Origin: Clostridia bacterium
Lineage (GTDB): Bacteria > Bacillota > Clostridia > Acetivibrionales > DSM-2933
Assembly: GCA_026418275.1 (NCBI GenBank)
Contig: JAOABQ010000050.1
Coordinates: 1 to 64,000, forward strand
Reading direction: 5' to 3'
DNA length: 64,000 nucleotides
Part shown: piece by piece, positions 45,901-53,287 of the stretch
Position numbering within the stretch: the first letter of the stretch is position 1
How the letters are laid out: each line of letters opens with the position of its first letter
The notes under the pieces: model-generated
Told to the model about the DNA's origin: nothing
The model's input: only the letters and a program-made list of their open reading frames with translations
The model's database searches: none
Translations under genes and position numbers: made by a program

Positions 45901-48900
45901 GCTTCAGGTTCCTAAAACAAACGGAGTTATCGCATACTGGGATGTAACGGGACTCAACGGAAAATATGAACTTAAATTAATCACTTTAACCGGTTCCGGT
46001 GTAGGTGTGCATGAATTCACCGCTACTTTGGGTACGAAAGTAACCGCTGCGGGAAGTGCAATTGTAGATGTTACGTCACCATACAACAAAGCCTACTTGA
46101 CTTTCCCGGCCGGATCAGTCACTGCGGATCAGCATGTGACCATTACACCGATCCGTTTATCAGAGGCAGATTTGGCCATAGATCCTGAAATGCCGCTTCC
46201 TATAGGTCCCATATTCGACATGAAACCGTCAGGAGCAACTTTCCAGACAGGGAAACATCCGACTTTAACGGTTTATATGGAGCCTGCGGAATTAAGCGGT
46301 ATGGATGCGGGACAGATGACAGCCTACCATGTAACCGGTGATGGAAAAATTCAACCCGTTACCATGTATTCAAGATCCAATATCAACGATATAAACGGAG
46401 AACCTATTGTTAAATTTGAATTTGATGTACCGGGATTCTCACGATACTTTCTAATTCCGGAAATCGGTATACCGGTGTTTGATCCGATGCCAACGAAAAC
46501 AGGTACAGCACAATTCACCGTTACAGGGAAAGCCGATGCAAAAGCCATTATAACGATTTATCACGGCAATGCGGTTTGCGGCGAAACCATCGCAGACAGC
46601 AGCGGTCATTTCAGTATGGAAGTGCTGTTGACCGAAGGCTTCAATACACTTTATGGGACAGCAACCAGAAATATTTCCGGAAATAAAATAGTTGGAGAAA
46701 AGTCGCTGCCCCTTATTATTGAACTGGATACCGACGTGCCTGAAATCAGATATGTATCGGCAGAACCGGAGCAAATTACACCTGACAGCGATGGCGTGGA
46801 TGATTATACAACCTTATCCTACACGCTGCCGGAAGAATGTGTCGTATATGTTGACATTGTAGATGCATATAATCAAGTCATTCGCAATCTGACAGTACAT
46901 GGCTTACAAGGCCCGGGACAGGTCAGTGTGGTATGGGACGGTACTACGGATACCCATGTGGTTGCAGCTGACGGTAAGTATACTTACAGGATTTTTGCAA
47001 CAGATATGGCAGGTAACCATGCGCAGGTTAGTGGAACCCTATTTGTAGGAAAGGATCATACACCTCCCGTGACGACCCTTGTTATTGGAACACCACGACA
47101 TGAAGAATCCGGAAGAATTTGGACTGGCGAAACAACGCCGATGTCATTCAGTGTGGTTGATATGAGTGCCATCCGGTATACCGAGTATAGAATAGATGGA
47201 GGGACTTGGAAGAATTGCACAGTTCCTTTTGATATGTCACTGTATTCCGAAGGAGAACATGTCGTTGAATATCGTTCTATGGATGAAAGAAATAATCTGG
47301 AAGCAATAAAAAGCACCCTTGTCACTTTGGACATGACTGCGCCGGAAACTGCCCATGATATATCAGGCAACCAATATATCAGCAAGTCCGGTTTACTATG
47401 GGTTGACAGTCATTCGCAATTCGTTTTTGATGCTTTAGATGGGGGGATTATCCCTTCAGGTGTTCAAAAGGTAGAATACCGGTTTGATATGGGAAGCTGG
47501 CAAACCTATTCCGGAGCTGTAAGTCTTGTGGGATTAACCGAAGGGATACATACTATCTCATATAGAGCAACGGACAATGTGGATAATACCGAGTCGGTCA
47601 AGTGTATGGAATTCAGATTCTTCAACAATTTGCCCGCCGGTGCTGTCAATGATCTTGCAGCAGTTCCGGGAGATCATAAAGGAGAAGTCATCCTTCAATG
47701 GTCAACGCCGGGGGAAGACGGATATCTGGGCAATCTGACACCCAATGCTGTTTTTGCCGTACAGTATTCAAGAAGCGGTGCCGTAATACCGGACGTCAGC
47801 CAGGCACAGATCACAATTCCAATCATCAGCAATGTAGTGCCGGGCACTCCATGGATTCACTTGATATCCGGTCTTGAAAAGGGTCAGCAGTATACCTTCT
47901 ATGTCTGGACAAAAGATGATCGTGGTCAGTGGTCTGAAGTATCCAATAAGGCTCAGAGTTGGTCCATGGTAGAAACCGAACCTGTGGAAGAGATTGTCTC
48001 GGTGGATGTGAGTGGTGTGGTCGGCCGTTGGTCTGAAATTGCTCTGGACAGCAAGGGAAATGTTCATATTGCCTATCAAAAAGACAACCAAGACCAGTCT
48101 TTCGATATCAAACATGTGGCTTATGACGGTGTCGGCTGGAGTACACCAGAGACAGTAGATACAGGGATGTTAGGTTATGTGGGACAAGAAACGGGAAGCG
48201 GGATCTCTATGGCTGTTGATCAAAACGACAAGCTATATATCAGCTACTATCACAGAGAAAGCTTCCAGAACTGGAACATGGGAACAAAATGCGCTTACTC
48301 CGCCGATCAGGGCAAAACCTGGACGAAGACCGAGGTGCATTATGATTACAACGGTTGGTACATTGATAAAAATTCCTCTTTGGCTGTTGATGGGAACAAT
48401 GAAATACACATCGCCTTTGTCAGTCCGGCGGATAACGGCGGTTACTATGAACTCTATCAAGGTAAATTAGTAGGAAACACATGGACGGTCAATAAAGTCG
48501 TCAATGCAGGCAGTGTTATGAAAACCAATGGAGACTGTTCTATTGCTGTTGATGATGCAAACAACCCGTGGCTCAGTTTCTATAATGTGATTGAATTCCC
48601 GAACTTTGAGAGAAATAAGAACCTTTCAGTATTGAATCCCAATGACGGAAGTGTTGACGTGATAGACGATGACCCCAATAATGCACTGGATTTCGGAATT
48701 TACAATGATATTGCCGTCGACGCTTTGAATCAAGTCCATGTAGCTTATTATGAAGCGGTGAATAAGGATTTGAAGTATGCAAAATATAACGGAACCTCGT
48801 GGCAAAAATATACCATAGACAGCACGGGAGATGTGGGGCAGTTTGCTTCCATTGCCCTGGATACGAAGGGCAATCCTTTTATCTGTTATTATGATGCTGC

Positions 48901-49453
48901 ACAGGGTGACTTAAAGTATGCAGACTGCTCGGATCCTTCAAACCCTGTCCTATTTACGGCAGATGACGCAGGTAATGTGGGTCAGTACTGTTCCATGGTT
49001 GTCGACACCAATGATACCATTCACATCAGCTATTACGATGCAAGCAATCAGGATTTGAAATACTACAGTAAGACTAAAGGCGGCATTCCTGAGGATATGA
49101 TACCGCCGGCAACCGTGACGGGCATTACGTTGGAATCCGGAACGGCAGCAGGAGAAATTAAAGTCACATTTACCGTTCCAGCGGATGACACCGGAACCAA
49201 TCATCCTCTGGATATCGGAAGCCGTTTTGCGATACAGTACACATCCGGTATGAAGGATCAAAACGATGCGTTCTGGAATCCAACCCATGCACAAGTGCTT
49301 TTGCCTACTTGCAAGTTAGTTCCCGGAACCCAATATAGTTATACGCTGACAGGGTTAACCGGCGGAACAAATTATCAAGTTAGAGTCTGGGCGAAAGACA
49401 ATGCAGGTTGGTGGTCGATTCCATCGGATATTGCCACTGGCTCAAGTCAATAA
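36950..49453 (+). CDS. Giant secreted multidomain protein with clostripain (C11) peptidase and metzincin-like domains
   Basis: A single open frame of 4167 codons. Domains in order: signal peptide (about 1-27); Thr/Pro/Ala-rich linker (28-175); Ig-like or OmpL47-like β repeats with DAGN motifs (175-630); a C11 peptidase (about 640-1010) with catalytic His-743 (NHGGGW) and Cys-788 (FQTCFSSVMEIA); a calcium-binding DSDGDGIPDGWEYKY repeat at 1236; a metzincin-like region with HECGHVLSLGE at 1467-1477 and a Met-turn DDIMYH at 1487; FlgD-Ig-like domains near 1660-1750, 1885-1980 and 3265-3365 (WDGKDN motifs); a long unassigned β region (2330-3100); two fibronectin III-like domains (about 3563-3680 and 4050-4167) on either side of a BNR-like β-propeller (3684-4050). 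No LPXTG, dockerin or S-layer anchor is seen, so it is probably released or held by its β domains. By eye its base composition is richer in G+C than its neighbours, suggesting transfer or different codon selection. Substrate unknown. Confidence 0.9.
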   Translation: MRIQRRLMAVFLALILSLSQFVQVFSGSIPEQAENPSVEVTTTALTAVPTETPVATPAVSAAASTEPVHTAEPSQTGAVVLQTPVQTQSTPATTMAAAAPTLEISGSIGTPKGITPSATPTPRLETVSVVQTTALPAENFNTANENTPPAPEAESDDTPAPTATPIPQPPNIPTISSSTHPQNGYSNSTSPSFNFSATVPYGAPPVDQYRYAGSWEDDWTQWNYTSSSSASYTNVCDGEYTLLVQAGNSGGWSSTGTYYFKVDATEPTASHTVSAVAGINGWNKSVSITLTADDPVISGVSSGIKGIHYQISGGSWQFISGSSGSVSLPQGASQRITYYAEDHAGNKDVNRNTDTYKVDGITPNTTASLSGTSGSNGWYRSNVGITLSASDNLSASTDITTNYSYDGVVWYTGKTATIDTEGENEFYYYSGDDAGNAEVTRNQTVKVDKTAPALSITAPVNGTVITETTASTVTVTVQASDTTSGIQYVTINGVAAAGIGSGNYRATIPLSTSGANTITAAAADMAGNTAASAPISVIFDKKPGLSSITTTSDGYHENVTVNCTVSDDIALKTARVIVRAAGKTDKIYNQTIPGNTTSFQINQTVSLYRGENTLIVEAADSSSQSAAPVTSTADWKKRWTVIMYQAGDNSLSGQMGDDLASLTNFGAKEGYDVVGLCDKRGVSNSEAYYLTALKTKVDIPLSQINSSWTNEVNMADYHTLNAFKTYAIDEFPSDHYLLVLSNHGGGWNSLLEDENPSNSSAAKQWMDVTHLSQGLDGQKMDVVYFQTCFSSVMEIAHTIRNNADYMIAHQHTSLLGTDGINDCTNAYVLDVISNYCSGSATASRDASMAIVEKFKEKYQNMAYYKHATLAAMDLGNISTLEGYLNQLVNTILSEDIRFKYHEEISEAKISALKAMSWRPGIPDSERDMADLYDFVYCIQSTIPDSNIQSQTSAILTYLQSSVIINHYQKPTGKENGSHKYNGLGIYMQFPENYDPAYNKYNSIWAEFIKSDITPPKINIESNIAGLKFEKVSDEIGVEYWLNDEYSQTPACGTMVRIVDKNGLVGSAGDELRVLKPWSAVQQITPIELELNAAYLKNGQLYLLPNGEYELQIWARDHEAGLTNGGIKNSVVSKIPFTVNITRKNIPCTVKTPQNPMKQEISVPNALVTFRTQDLSLIVDEGTVNPASKTIQLPIGETLTASVTKTGYAAKTQTVVVNDVNSFTEAGFVPDASGTVDSDGDGIPDGWEYKYWKGWNNPSGKSSCDLSKVDSTEDEDRLYSNESRLTVPGDGLTNLEEYWLQSEFPNLDPCFNDILIEADWVVTNGPNNRSYAPGKVTKDHASQVFMDAGIKVHWSSKGNAIPMDEDITDKRSVKIGDINAAVISHKGSYGSSTGKIIHTVFIPAWARISDMHLGSEKSIGGLYQSNPQLLYVFDLHTRNLVSNEVYTLTPDEVNAIQSDKYEGYILAHECGHVLSLGESQTNEADDIMYHKTSDKTIKLKGDRKFYDAAVAQMDFSPLFQLAGPMTDHIVFSPMIQFTPLAPFQSKTGVMLKARILDLDDEPDLSTNQYSVYYTSNNGANWHKETMILHDDPLITGDEYEFIAQMNIPAALAEGTVVKYYIEAIDGDAHRVTHPKTENLSGPPETLHQFIIDRTPPVISLHNTPEPFSPNGDGIKDTLTLTYGIEDVSNYINQVSKTIEDAAGNVVREWPVTDHFPANSQADLIWDGKDNTGTVVSEGRYVLHISGLDQAENLGTLSSNLQVDLTAPQVKDIVIAPSVYNSVYAQNGEVLDISLSLMENACTSAKIIVTLVPDAAATASVIKTFPVNIAVSDLAKYVPTTFSFINSEIPDDGVYTLKIQTEDAAGNKKEIHPAGTLIVDRTVTGFIFLYAAPKKLFIPEAPHNETVTLHYALTEPAKVAIRITDAYGTVIKEYVSAGLVQNGTYIWDGKDNAAEFVPDGAYVMELTTTDGAGNNYQNSIGVIKNQIPAVIKIPESNAVVGGQVMIKGTAVDPKIEDSVDFDSYKLWVAAGKQALPANPLNPGALWTPIPVPMDYRASSDLNDPNCNVSKRAVMNTLLGIWDTTGLSGVHTILLVVQDKNTVPAYGVAKTTVTVDQSIAAVDAPVLSSLNTSPAAGFVIRTPADQLGISYTLAGKTSDISLNIYQMDETNPSLYKKVVCHKVWKGVATGNKSTSWQDESQWKTIESGTYRIEIIAKDQDEMGISKITKDITVTKNFIKPIKVKDFVILEPVSSTVIAPGTQITLGYELERAAAGGTIKVYDANKNVVANFTFVPSAGPQTATWTPAAVGLYTAELEALAADGSKDSAVLILAVSNGTVVNNAVITYPGTEPVRGISTFRSEAAATGEYYPPQTFDCDVTVHGKVQVHEPQPVNWTVSASAVETYSYQENVTKSGSTYGTDGGEKTNMSDWLGAVPPRLLPPAFILLGGDIHSWDMNWTASFTFNTGSQWVHVNVNYGETYDVAPTPNLNVSGAYGGVEITNLRKDGFTARCYVLKDIRRFRAPLGIWDHEGDWHPASPSGVVFNWSVTGAVTRQGTQTLEGTDQGMLTLTPENVMASGSDTDYSITFQPQHGGTLSGMKAVITDDNNHAGTWVTLSPSGNTLTGTVGANRDVINWTVTARGLRPTAAYTYQKATGTAVVAPSSSVDIPFSLTFTGIVTNIQLVTPVIDFDDSVRITTTLVPGSVTLVGNTLTGILRAENVFVPVQEDWSHTVHLNSATQAQWINTLCIKGHPQESIQLDSLYTVPYGFAGFDAQKYTVSNLSNPKVTVNISGETLTASTGEVDTTWTTLRDTTLTNGILKSGNLTLNANADTQITGDVNVNMFALEGPVSSSNSPFKKPVTLSELYNAGTANSYENAFWWDAATSKVVDNPCVSIDPNSWDITLYYPDGTPNHALTVNPIASDNNNDADESYTVRIDTSPTAPSAKVFVELKGSITDATLVSYGLLYRPWNAAGSLPWKAIPVQAELQVPKTNGVIAYWDVTGLNGKYELKLITLTGSGVGVHEFTATLGTKVTAAGSAIVDVTSPYNKAYLTFPAGSVTADQHVTITPIRLSEADLAIDPEMPLPIGPIFDMKPSGATFQTGKHPTLTVYMEPAELSGMDAGQMTAYHVTGDGKIQPVTMYSRSNINDINGEPIVKFEFDVPGFSRYFLIPEIGIPVFDPMPTKTGTAQFTVTGKADAKAIITIYHGNAVCGETIADSSGHFSMEVLLTEGFNTLYGTATRNISGNKIVGEKSLPLIIELDTDVPEIRYVSAEPEQITPDSDGVDDYTTLSYTLPEECVVYVDIVDAYNQVIRNLTVHGLQGPGQVSVVWDGTTDTHVVAADGKYTYRIFATDMAGNHAQVSGTLFVGKDHTPPVTTLVIGTPRHEESGRIWTGETTPMSFSVVDMSAIRYTEYRIDGGTWKNCTVPFDMSLYSEGEHVVEYRSMDERNNLEAIKSTLVTLDMTAPETAHDISGNQYISKSGLLWVDSHSQFVFDALDGGIIPSGVQKVEYRFDMGSWQTYSGAVSLVGLTEGIHTISYRATDNVDNTESVKCMEFRFFNNLPAGAVNDLAAVPGDHKGEVILQWSTPGEDGYLGNLTPNAVFAVQYSRSGAVIPDVSQAQITIPIISNVVPGTPWIHLISGLEKGQQYTFYVWTKDDRGQWSEVSNKAQSWSMVETEPVEEIVSVDVSGVVGRWSEIALDSKGNVHIAYQKDNQDQSFDIKHVAYDGVGWSTPETVDTGMLGYVGQETGSGISMAVDQNDKLYISYYHRESFQNWNMGTKCAYSADQGKTWTKTEVHYDYNGWYIDKNSSLAVDGNNEIHIAFVSPADNGGYYELYQGKLVGNTWTVNKVVNAGSVMKTNGDCSIAVDDANNPWLSFYNVIEFPNFERNKNLSVLNPNDGSVDVIDDDPNNALDFGIYNDIAVDALNQVHVAYYEAVNKDLKYAKYNGTSWQKYTIDSTGDVGQFASIALDTKGNPFICYYDAAQGDLKYADCSDPSNPVLFTADDAGNVGQYCSMVVDTNDTIHISYYDASNQDLKYYSKTKGGIPEDMIPPATVTGITLESGTAAGEIKVTFTVPADDTGTNHPLDIGSRFAIQYTSGMKDQNDAFWNPTHAQVLLPTCKLVPGTQYSYTLTGLTGGTNYQVRVWAKDNAGWWSIPSDIATGSSQ

Positions 49454-49467
49454 AACCCCATTAAATC

Positions 49468-49516
49468 AACCAAAACACTCTGCACTTTCATGTGTAGAGT
49501 GTTTTGGTTATTTATA
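49468..49516 (+). terminator. Terminator of the giant gene
   Basis: AACCAAAACACTCTGCAC pairs with GTGTAGAGTGTTTTGGTT with one mismatch around TTTCAT, then TATTTAT. A very stable hairpin starting 15 bases after the stop. Confidence 0.85.
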
Positions 49517-49614
49517 CCATCTCCCAGAACAGCTTCCAAATCTGCTGTGAACGGGAGAAAAGTTTGGATCAAGATATTTACAGATTGTTGGCACAGAAAT
49601 TCCAAAAATTATCC

Positions 49615-49642
49615 TTGACAAAAAATGTGAAAAACTTATTAT
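49615..49642 (+). promoter_or_regulatory. nrdR promoter
   Basis: A perfect TTGACA, a 16-bp spacer and TATTAT. Confidence 0.6.
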
Positions 49643-49740
49643 TAGAGTATAAATAAAAATACTATAAGATATTAGTAGTTCGTAGTTCTATTCGATATGA
49701 TTATTGAAACTTTTTAAGGCTTATTATGCTTATTTCGTCA

Positions 49741-49768
49741 TCTGTACGAATGACAAATCTGTACGAAT
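49741..49768 (+). repeat. Direct repeat TCTGTACGAAT in the nrdR leader
   Basis: Two perfect 11-base copies with a 17-base period, ending 21 bases before the nrdR ATG. They do not match the NrdR box I know of. They could be an operator or a chance duplication. Confidence 0.5.
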
Positions 49769-49788
49769 CGCTAATGGAGGGCTAAACA

Positions 49789-50244
49789 ATGAAATGTCCA
49801 TACTGCGGGTTTATTGAAGACAAGGTAATTGACTCCAGGCCTACCGATGAGGGATCTGCCATTCGGAGAAGGCGGGAATGCTCAAAATGCACCAAGCGTT
49901 TTACAACTTACGAAAAAGTGGAAAGTTTACCCTTAATGGTTATTAAAAAGGATAAGACAAGACAGCCCTTTAACCGGGATAAGCTTTTAAACGGACTCCT
50001 TAGGGCTTGCGAAAAAAGGCCGGTATCGGTTAATGATTTGGAGCGGGTGGTTGAGGAAATTGAAAGTCAGATTTATAATTCTCTCCAAAGGGAAGTTACC
50101 ACACAACATATAGGTGAAATGGTAATTGCGCGCCTTAAAAATATGGATGAAGTGGCATATGTCCGTTTTGCATCGGTTTATAGGCAGTTTAAGGATATCA
50201 ATACCTTTATGGATGAATTGAGAAAGTTATTGAAGGAAAAATAA
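49789..50244 (+). CDS. nrdR: Transcriptional repressor NrdR
   Basis: A 151-residue regulator of ribonucleotide reductase genes. The N-terminal zinc ribbon has Cys-3, Cys-6, Cys-31 and Cys-34 (CPYCG…CSKC), followed by the conserved [17 protein letters not shown]. The ATP-cone domain (about 47-140, [16 protein letters not shown]) senses ATP/dATP. TGGAGGG precedes the ATG. No nrd gene is in the window, so it acts on distant targets. It is flanked by terminators and looks monocistronic. Confidence 0.97.
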   Translation: MKCPYCGFIEDKVIDSRPTDEGSAIRRRRECSKCTKRFTTYEKVESLPLMVIKKDKTRQPFNRDKLLNGLLRACEKRPVSVNDLERVVEEIESQIYNSLQREVTTQHIGEMVIARLKNMDEVAYVRFASVYRQFKDINTFMDELRKLLKEK

Positions 50245-50342
50245 AGCCAATTACATAAAACATGATGTGGACTTGCTGTCACACAGCATACATTGCTTCA
50301 CAACTGTGGGATGGAGAATTATTTGCCCAGCCCTTAAAAAAC

Positions 50343-50372
50343 CAAGGAAGATTTATGCTTCCTTGATTTTTT
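50343..50372 (+). terminator. Terminator after nrdR
   Basis: CAAGGAAG and CTTCCTTG form a perfect stem around ATTTATG, followed by ATTTTTTG. It lies 98 bases after the nrdR stop. Confidence 0.85.
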
Positions 50373-50518
50373 GTTGTAACGCGATAATTTATTTGATAGT
50401 ATAGTAGTAATTACTCTTTCCTAAAGTACAATCGGAAAAAGGGAGCATTTTTATTATAAGTCTTTATGGTTATCACGATTTCGATAGTATCAAAAATTAA
50501 AATAGGCGGATTAGGGAT

Positions 50519-52372
50519 ATGGAAGATATTTTAAGTAAAAACTTACGCATTTTGGAAAAATGCCAACCCCATGTTTATCAAAAATTCATGCTTTACTTAA
50601 AGGGTGAATATAAACCCCGGAATACCGATATCCAGAGGATTATTTTAGCACACCAGGATCAGATCGTTATGAATATGCTTGTTGTGCTGGGAGATAAAAA
50701 GTATGCTATTTGTGACCATGAAGACCCGATTGGAGAATCATACGGATGGATTGACCGTTTTATAGATCCCTCCAATAAAACCGAGATTGTGTTTGGGATG
50801 GGTTTTGGATTTCATCTTGAAGTTTTGCTGACCAGTTTTAAAAATAAAAAAGTTATTGTAATCGAACCGAATATGGAACTTTTTTATCAAATTTTAAAAG
50901 TAAGAAATCTTGAACTTATCATTGAGAAGTCAGAGATTTTTGTTGATGAGGAAGTCGACCTTATTTTGCAAAGACTGCAGGAACTCCTTTGGGATACGCG
51001 TAAGGGAGGAATTCAGTGCCAGCCCTTTTACGTGTACGCAGAAGTTTTTCAAACATTATGGGATGAACTGCGGTTTAAATTTATCAAACAAGCTGAAAGC
51101 TTTACAGTGGATATCGCAACCAGAAGGTATTTTGGAGATCTGTGGGTATATAACAATATAAAGAATGCTAAGCTTTTAAATAAGGCGTCAAATGCTATGG
51201 GCTTGATAGGAAGTTTTAAAGACATACCTGCAGTTTTAGTTTCAGCGGGACCATCTCTTTCTAAAAATATTCATTTTCTCAAGGAAATCAAGGACCGGTG
51301 CATTATTATTGCTGCCGGGTCTGCAGTTGCCATTCTTGAGAATCAGGGAATTACCCCTCACTTTATGTTAGGTGTGGATGCGAGTAAGGAGGAGGGGGAG
51401 ATGCACCAGGCACTTAAAAATAAGGATGCATACTTTATTTACACCAATCAGGTTGCAACCCTATCGGTTGAAAGTTATAAAGGGCCTAAATTTTTTATGA
51501 ACTATCCTGTAGATTTATATACTGCAGAATTTTTACGGTTTTCTCAGATTGAGTCTCCCTTTTTTAGAAGCGGTCCTTCAGCTGCCAATACCTGTTTTGA
51601 CGTATTGTATAAAATGGGGTGCAATCCCATCGTATTGGTTGGGCAGGATCTTGCTTATACAGGAGATAAAGCTAATGCAGGCGATATTGAAGGAACACAG
51701 TTTAAGGAGGAATCTGAATTTGAAAAGCAAGGATATATCCGGGAGAAAGATATTTATGGAAACTTTGTTTATACCCAAACGAAATTTCTTGCTATGAGAA
51801 ATTGGTTTGAAGGGTATTTTGAAAAAGTAAAGGATTCTGTTGAAATCATCAATGCAACAGAAGGTGGCCTCAACATTCAGTTTGCAAAAAACGACACCCT
51901 GGAAAATGTAATAAGGAGAGGTGGTTTCAAACCGCAAAATTTGTGGAGCCGCATCCAGCAATTATATCACCAGCATGACTTCAAAGACGATGTTTTAAAT
52001 AAACTGGAGCAGTATAATGGATTTATCCTTTCTGAGATTGGAAAGCTTGAACGTTATTCAAGCGAACAGATGAAGTTAGTTGAACTGATTAAAAAGGATG
52101 TATATCACCCCGCAAAAGGCAAACAGGCCTTCCATGGGATAGTTGGGCGGGTTAACAGCCTTACGGATAAGGTTATGGAATCTCCTGTATATAATTCTAT
52201 ATTAAGAAACCTTATTGAAATTGAATTCTATCTTATCAAGCTGGAAGTGGAGAGAGCAACCCAGGAGACAGAAAATTATCAGGAAGCAAAGGAGTTCTAT
52301 ATCGGGGCTATTACCCAGCAAAACAAAATGCTGACAGAAAAGCTTGTGAGAATAAAAGAACTGCTTAAATAG
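50519..52372 (+). CDS. DUF115 (MptE-like / motility accessory factor) protein
   Basis: A 617-residue cytoplasmic protein of the DUF115 family. The core has a Rossmann-like part with FGMGFGFHLE near 92 and the family motif VLVSAGPSLSKN near 239-250, then PHFMLGVDAS near 284. The last 150 residues are helical. In flagellated bacteria such proteins (Maf) are needed to attach nonulosonic acid sugars to flagellin. In clostridia they often sit in flagellin or sugar clusters, but here neither is close. A glycosylation role is therefore inferred from the family only. The ribosome site is weak (TTAGGGAT). Confidence 0.8.
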   Translation: MEDILSKNLRILEKCQPHVYQKFMLYLKGEYKPRNTDIQRIILAHQDQIVMNMLVVLGDKKYAICDHEDPIGESYGWIDRFIDPSNKTEIVFGMGFGFHLEVLLTSFKNKKVIVIEPNMELFYQILKVRNLELIIEKSEIFVDEEVDLILQRLQELLWDTRKGGIQCQPFYVYAEVFQTLWDELRFKFIKQAESFTVDIATRRYFGDLWVYNNIKNAKLLNKASNAMGLIGSFKDIPAVLVSAGPSLSKNIHFLKEIKDRCIIIAAGSAVAILENQGITPHFMLGVDASKEEGEMHQALKNKDAYFIYTNQVATLSVESYKGPKFFMNYPVDLYTAEFLRFSQIESPFFRSGPSAANTCFDVLYKMGCNPIVLVGQDLAYTGDKANAGDIEGTQFKEESEFEKQGYIREKDIYGNFVYTQTKFLAMRNWFEGYFEKVKDSVEIINATEGGLNIQFAKNDTLENVIRRGGFKPQNLWSRIQQLYHQHDFKDDVLNKLEQYNGFILSEIGKLERYSSEQMKLVELIKKDVYHPAKGKQAFHGIVGRVNSLTDKVMESPVYNSILRNLIEIEFYLIKLEVERATQETENYQEAKEFYIGAITQQNKMLTEKLVRIKELLK

Positions 52373-52434
52373 TCAGGATAGCATTCGTTTCATACTTTGA
52401 CAATGGGTGGATGTTTATTGAATTCTACACTTAA

Positions 52435-52626
52435 TTAAGAAATTTTGAAATAATCGAAAATAGATACTTGTGGATCCTTTTTTAAATCTTCGAATCTACA
52501 TAGTTTGTCAATTTTATCAATTTTTTTATAATTATACAATGTAACAATGCAATGTTTTTCATCAAATGCAAATCTAACAACTCCCCGGCACTTTCCAAAG
52601 TACACGTGATCACCGATTTTAATCAT
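52435..52626 (-). CDS. Small hypothetical protein, 63 residues
   Basis: AGGAG nine bases before the ATG decides this start over a longer frame. The product starts MIKIGDHVYFGKCRGVV, which looks like a small β-barrel (SH3-like, KOW-like) fold with a G-D-x-V-x-F opening. I do not recognise a family. The last third is acidic and ends FDYFKIS. Confidence 0.55.
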   Translation of the reverse strand: MIKIGDHVYFGKCRGVVRFAFDEKHCIVTLYNYKKIDKIDKLCRFEDLKKDPQVSIFDYFKIS

Positions 52627-53067
52627 CTTTTCAACTCCTGGTTTAAATATTGAACTTGGTTCAATTGAATTGCAAAGCAAGCTTGAGTATTGTATTGACT
52701 GGTGAATACTTCTGATTGTTGTGTCCTGTAAAATTTTAATACAAATCAGGTATAAAATACAAGGTTTTTTAAAATATTTTTTAAAATAATAAAGTAAATA
52801 GGTAAATTCTAATCATTAGTTTACATATTATAGATAACGAAGTGTAAACATAGTAAAATTCGAGAGGTGAAATACCTGGTTTACTTAGGTGCCAGAAATC
52901 GAAATTTTACTTTTACAGTTCGTTATCTCTAGGAATGTATTGCCTTATATCAAGATAAAAACAATATTTATTGATGTTCGTAAGTTATTTTGATACAATT
53001 GGATTATTGCGTTTTTGGAGGCTGCTTCACGATCAAAAAATAGTATATAACCAATTTGGAGGCAACA
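52627..53067. other. Divergent intergenic region with a family A repeat
   Basis: AT-rich DNA carrying the best conserved family A copy (52829-52931) between two small genes. No further gene or clear promoter was seen. Confidence 0.5.
52829..52931. repeat. Family A inverted-repeat element, copy 3
   Basis: It is closely similar to the element at 3111-3214, with the same 20-bp terminal inverted repeat (TATAGATAACGAAGTGTAAA on the left) and internal blocks GAAATACCTGGTTTAC and CAGAAATCGAAATTTTACTT. Length 103 bp. Confidence 0.8.
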
Positions 53068-53271
53068 ATGATTGATTGGATAAAGAAAAATGTTTTAGTA
53101 AACATAAAAGATACCATTGGATTTATGATTATATTTATTATCATCAATGTTTTATTTGATGTAATCAGCGGCAGAGATATCGATGTCAAGAATATCGCAA
53201 TTTTTACGATCATGGGCGGATTCTTTTATACATTAATCATCAATAGATCTAAAAAGAATAAAAAGAAATAA
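53068..53271 (+). CDS. Small membrane protein, 67 residues
   Basis: Two hydrophobic segments (about 13-33 and 42-60) and a lysine-rich tail. TTGGAGG five bases before the ATG fixes the start; the upstream in-frame TTG is part of that site. Family unknown. Confidence 0.6.
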   Translation: MIDWIKKNVLVNIKDTIGFMIIFIIINVLFDVISGRDIDVKNIAIFTIMGGFFYTLIINRSKKNKKK

Positions 53272-53287
53272 ATAACAAATAAAGTTA

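Larger units (their letters stand above)
49517..49788 (+). other. nrdR upstream region
   Basis: The region holds a σA promoter (49615-49642) and a direct repeat (49741-49768) just before the nrdR ribosome site. Nothing else was recognised. Confidence 0.5.

Noticed and set aside
37210-49294. Many open frames of 60-170 codons inside the giant gene on both strands
   Set aside because: All overlap the continuous 4167-codon frame, whose domains and motifs are recognisable throughout; none has its own convincing start signal.
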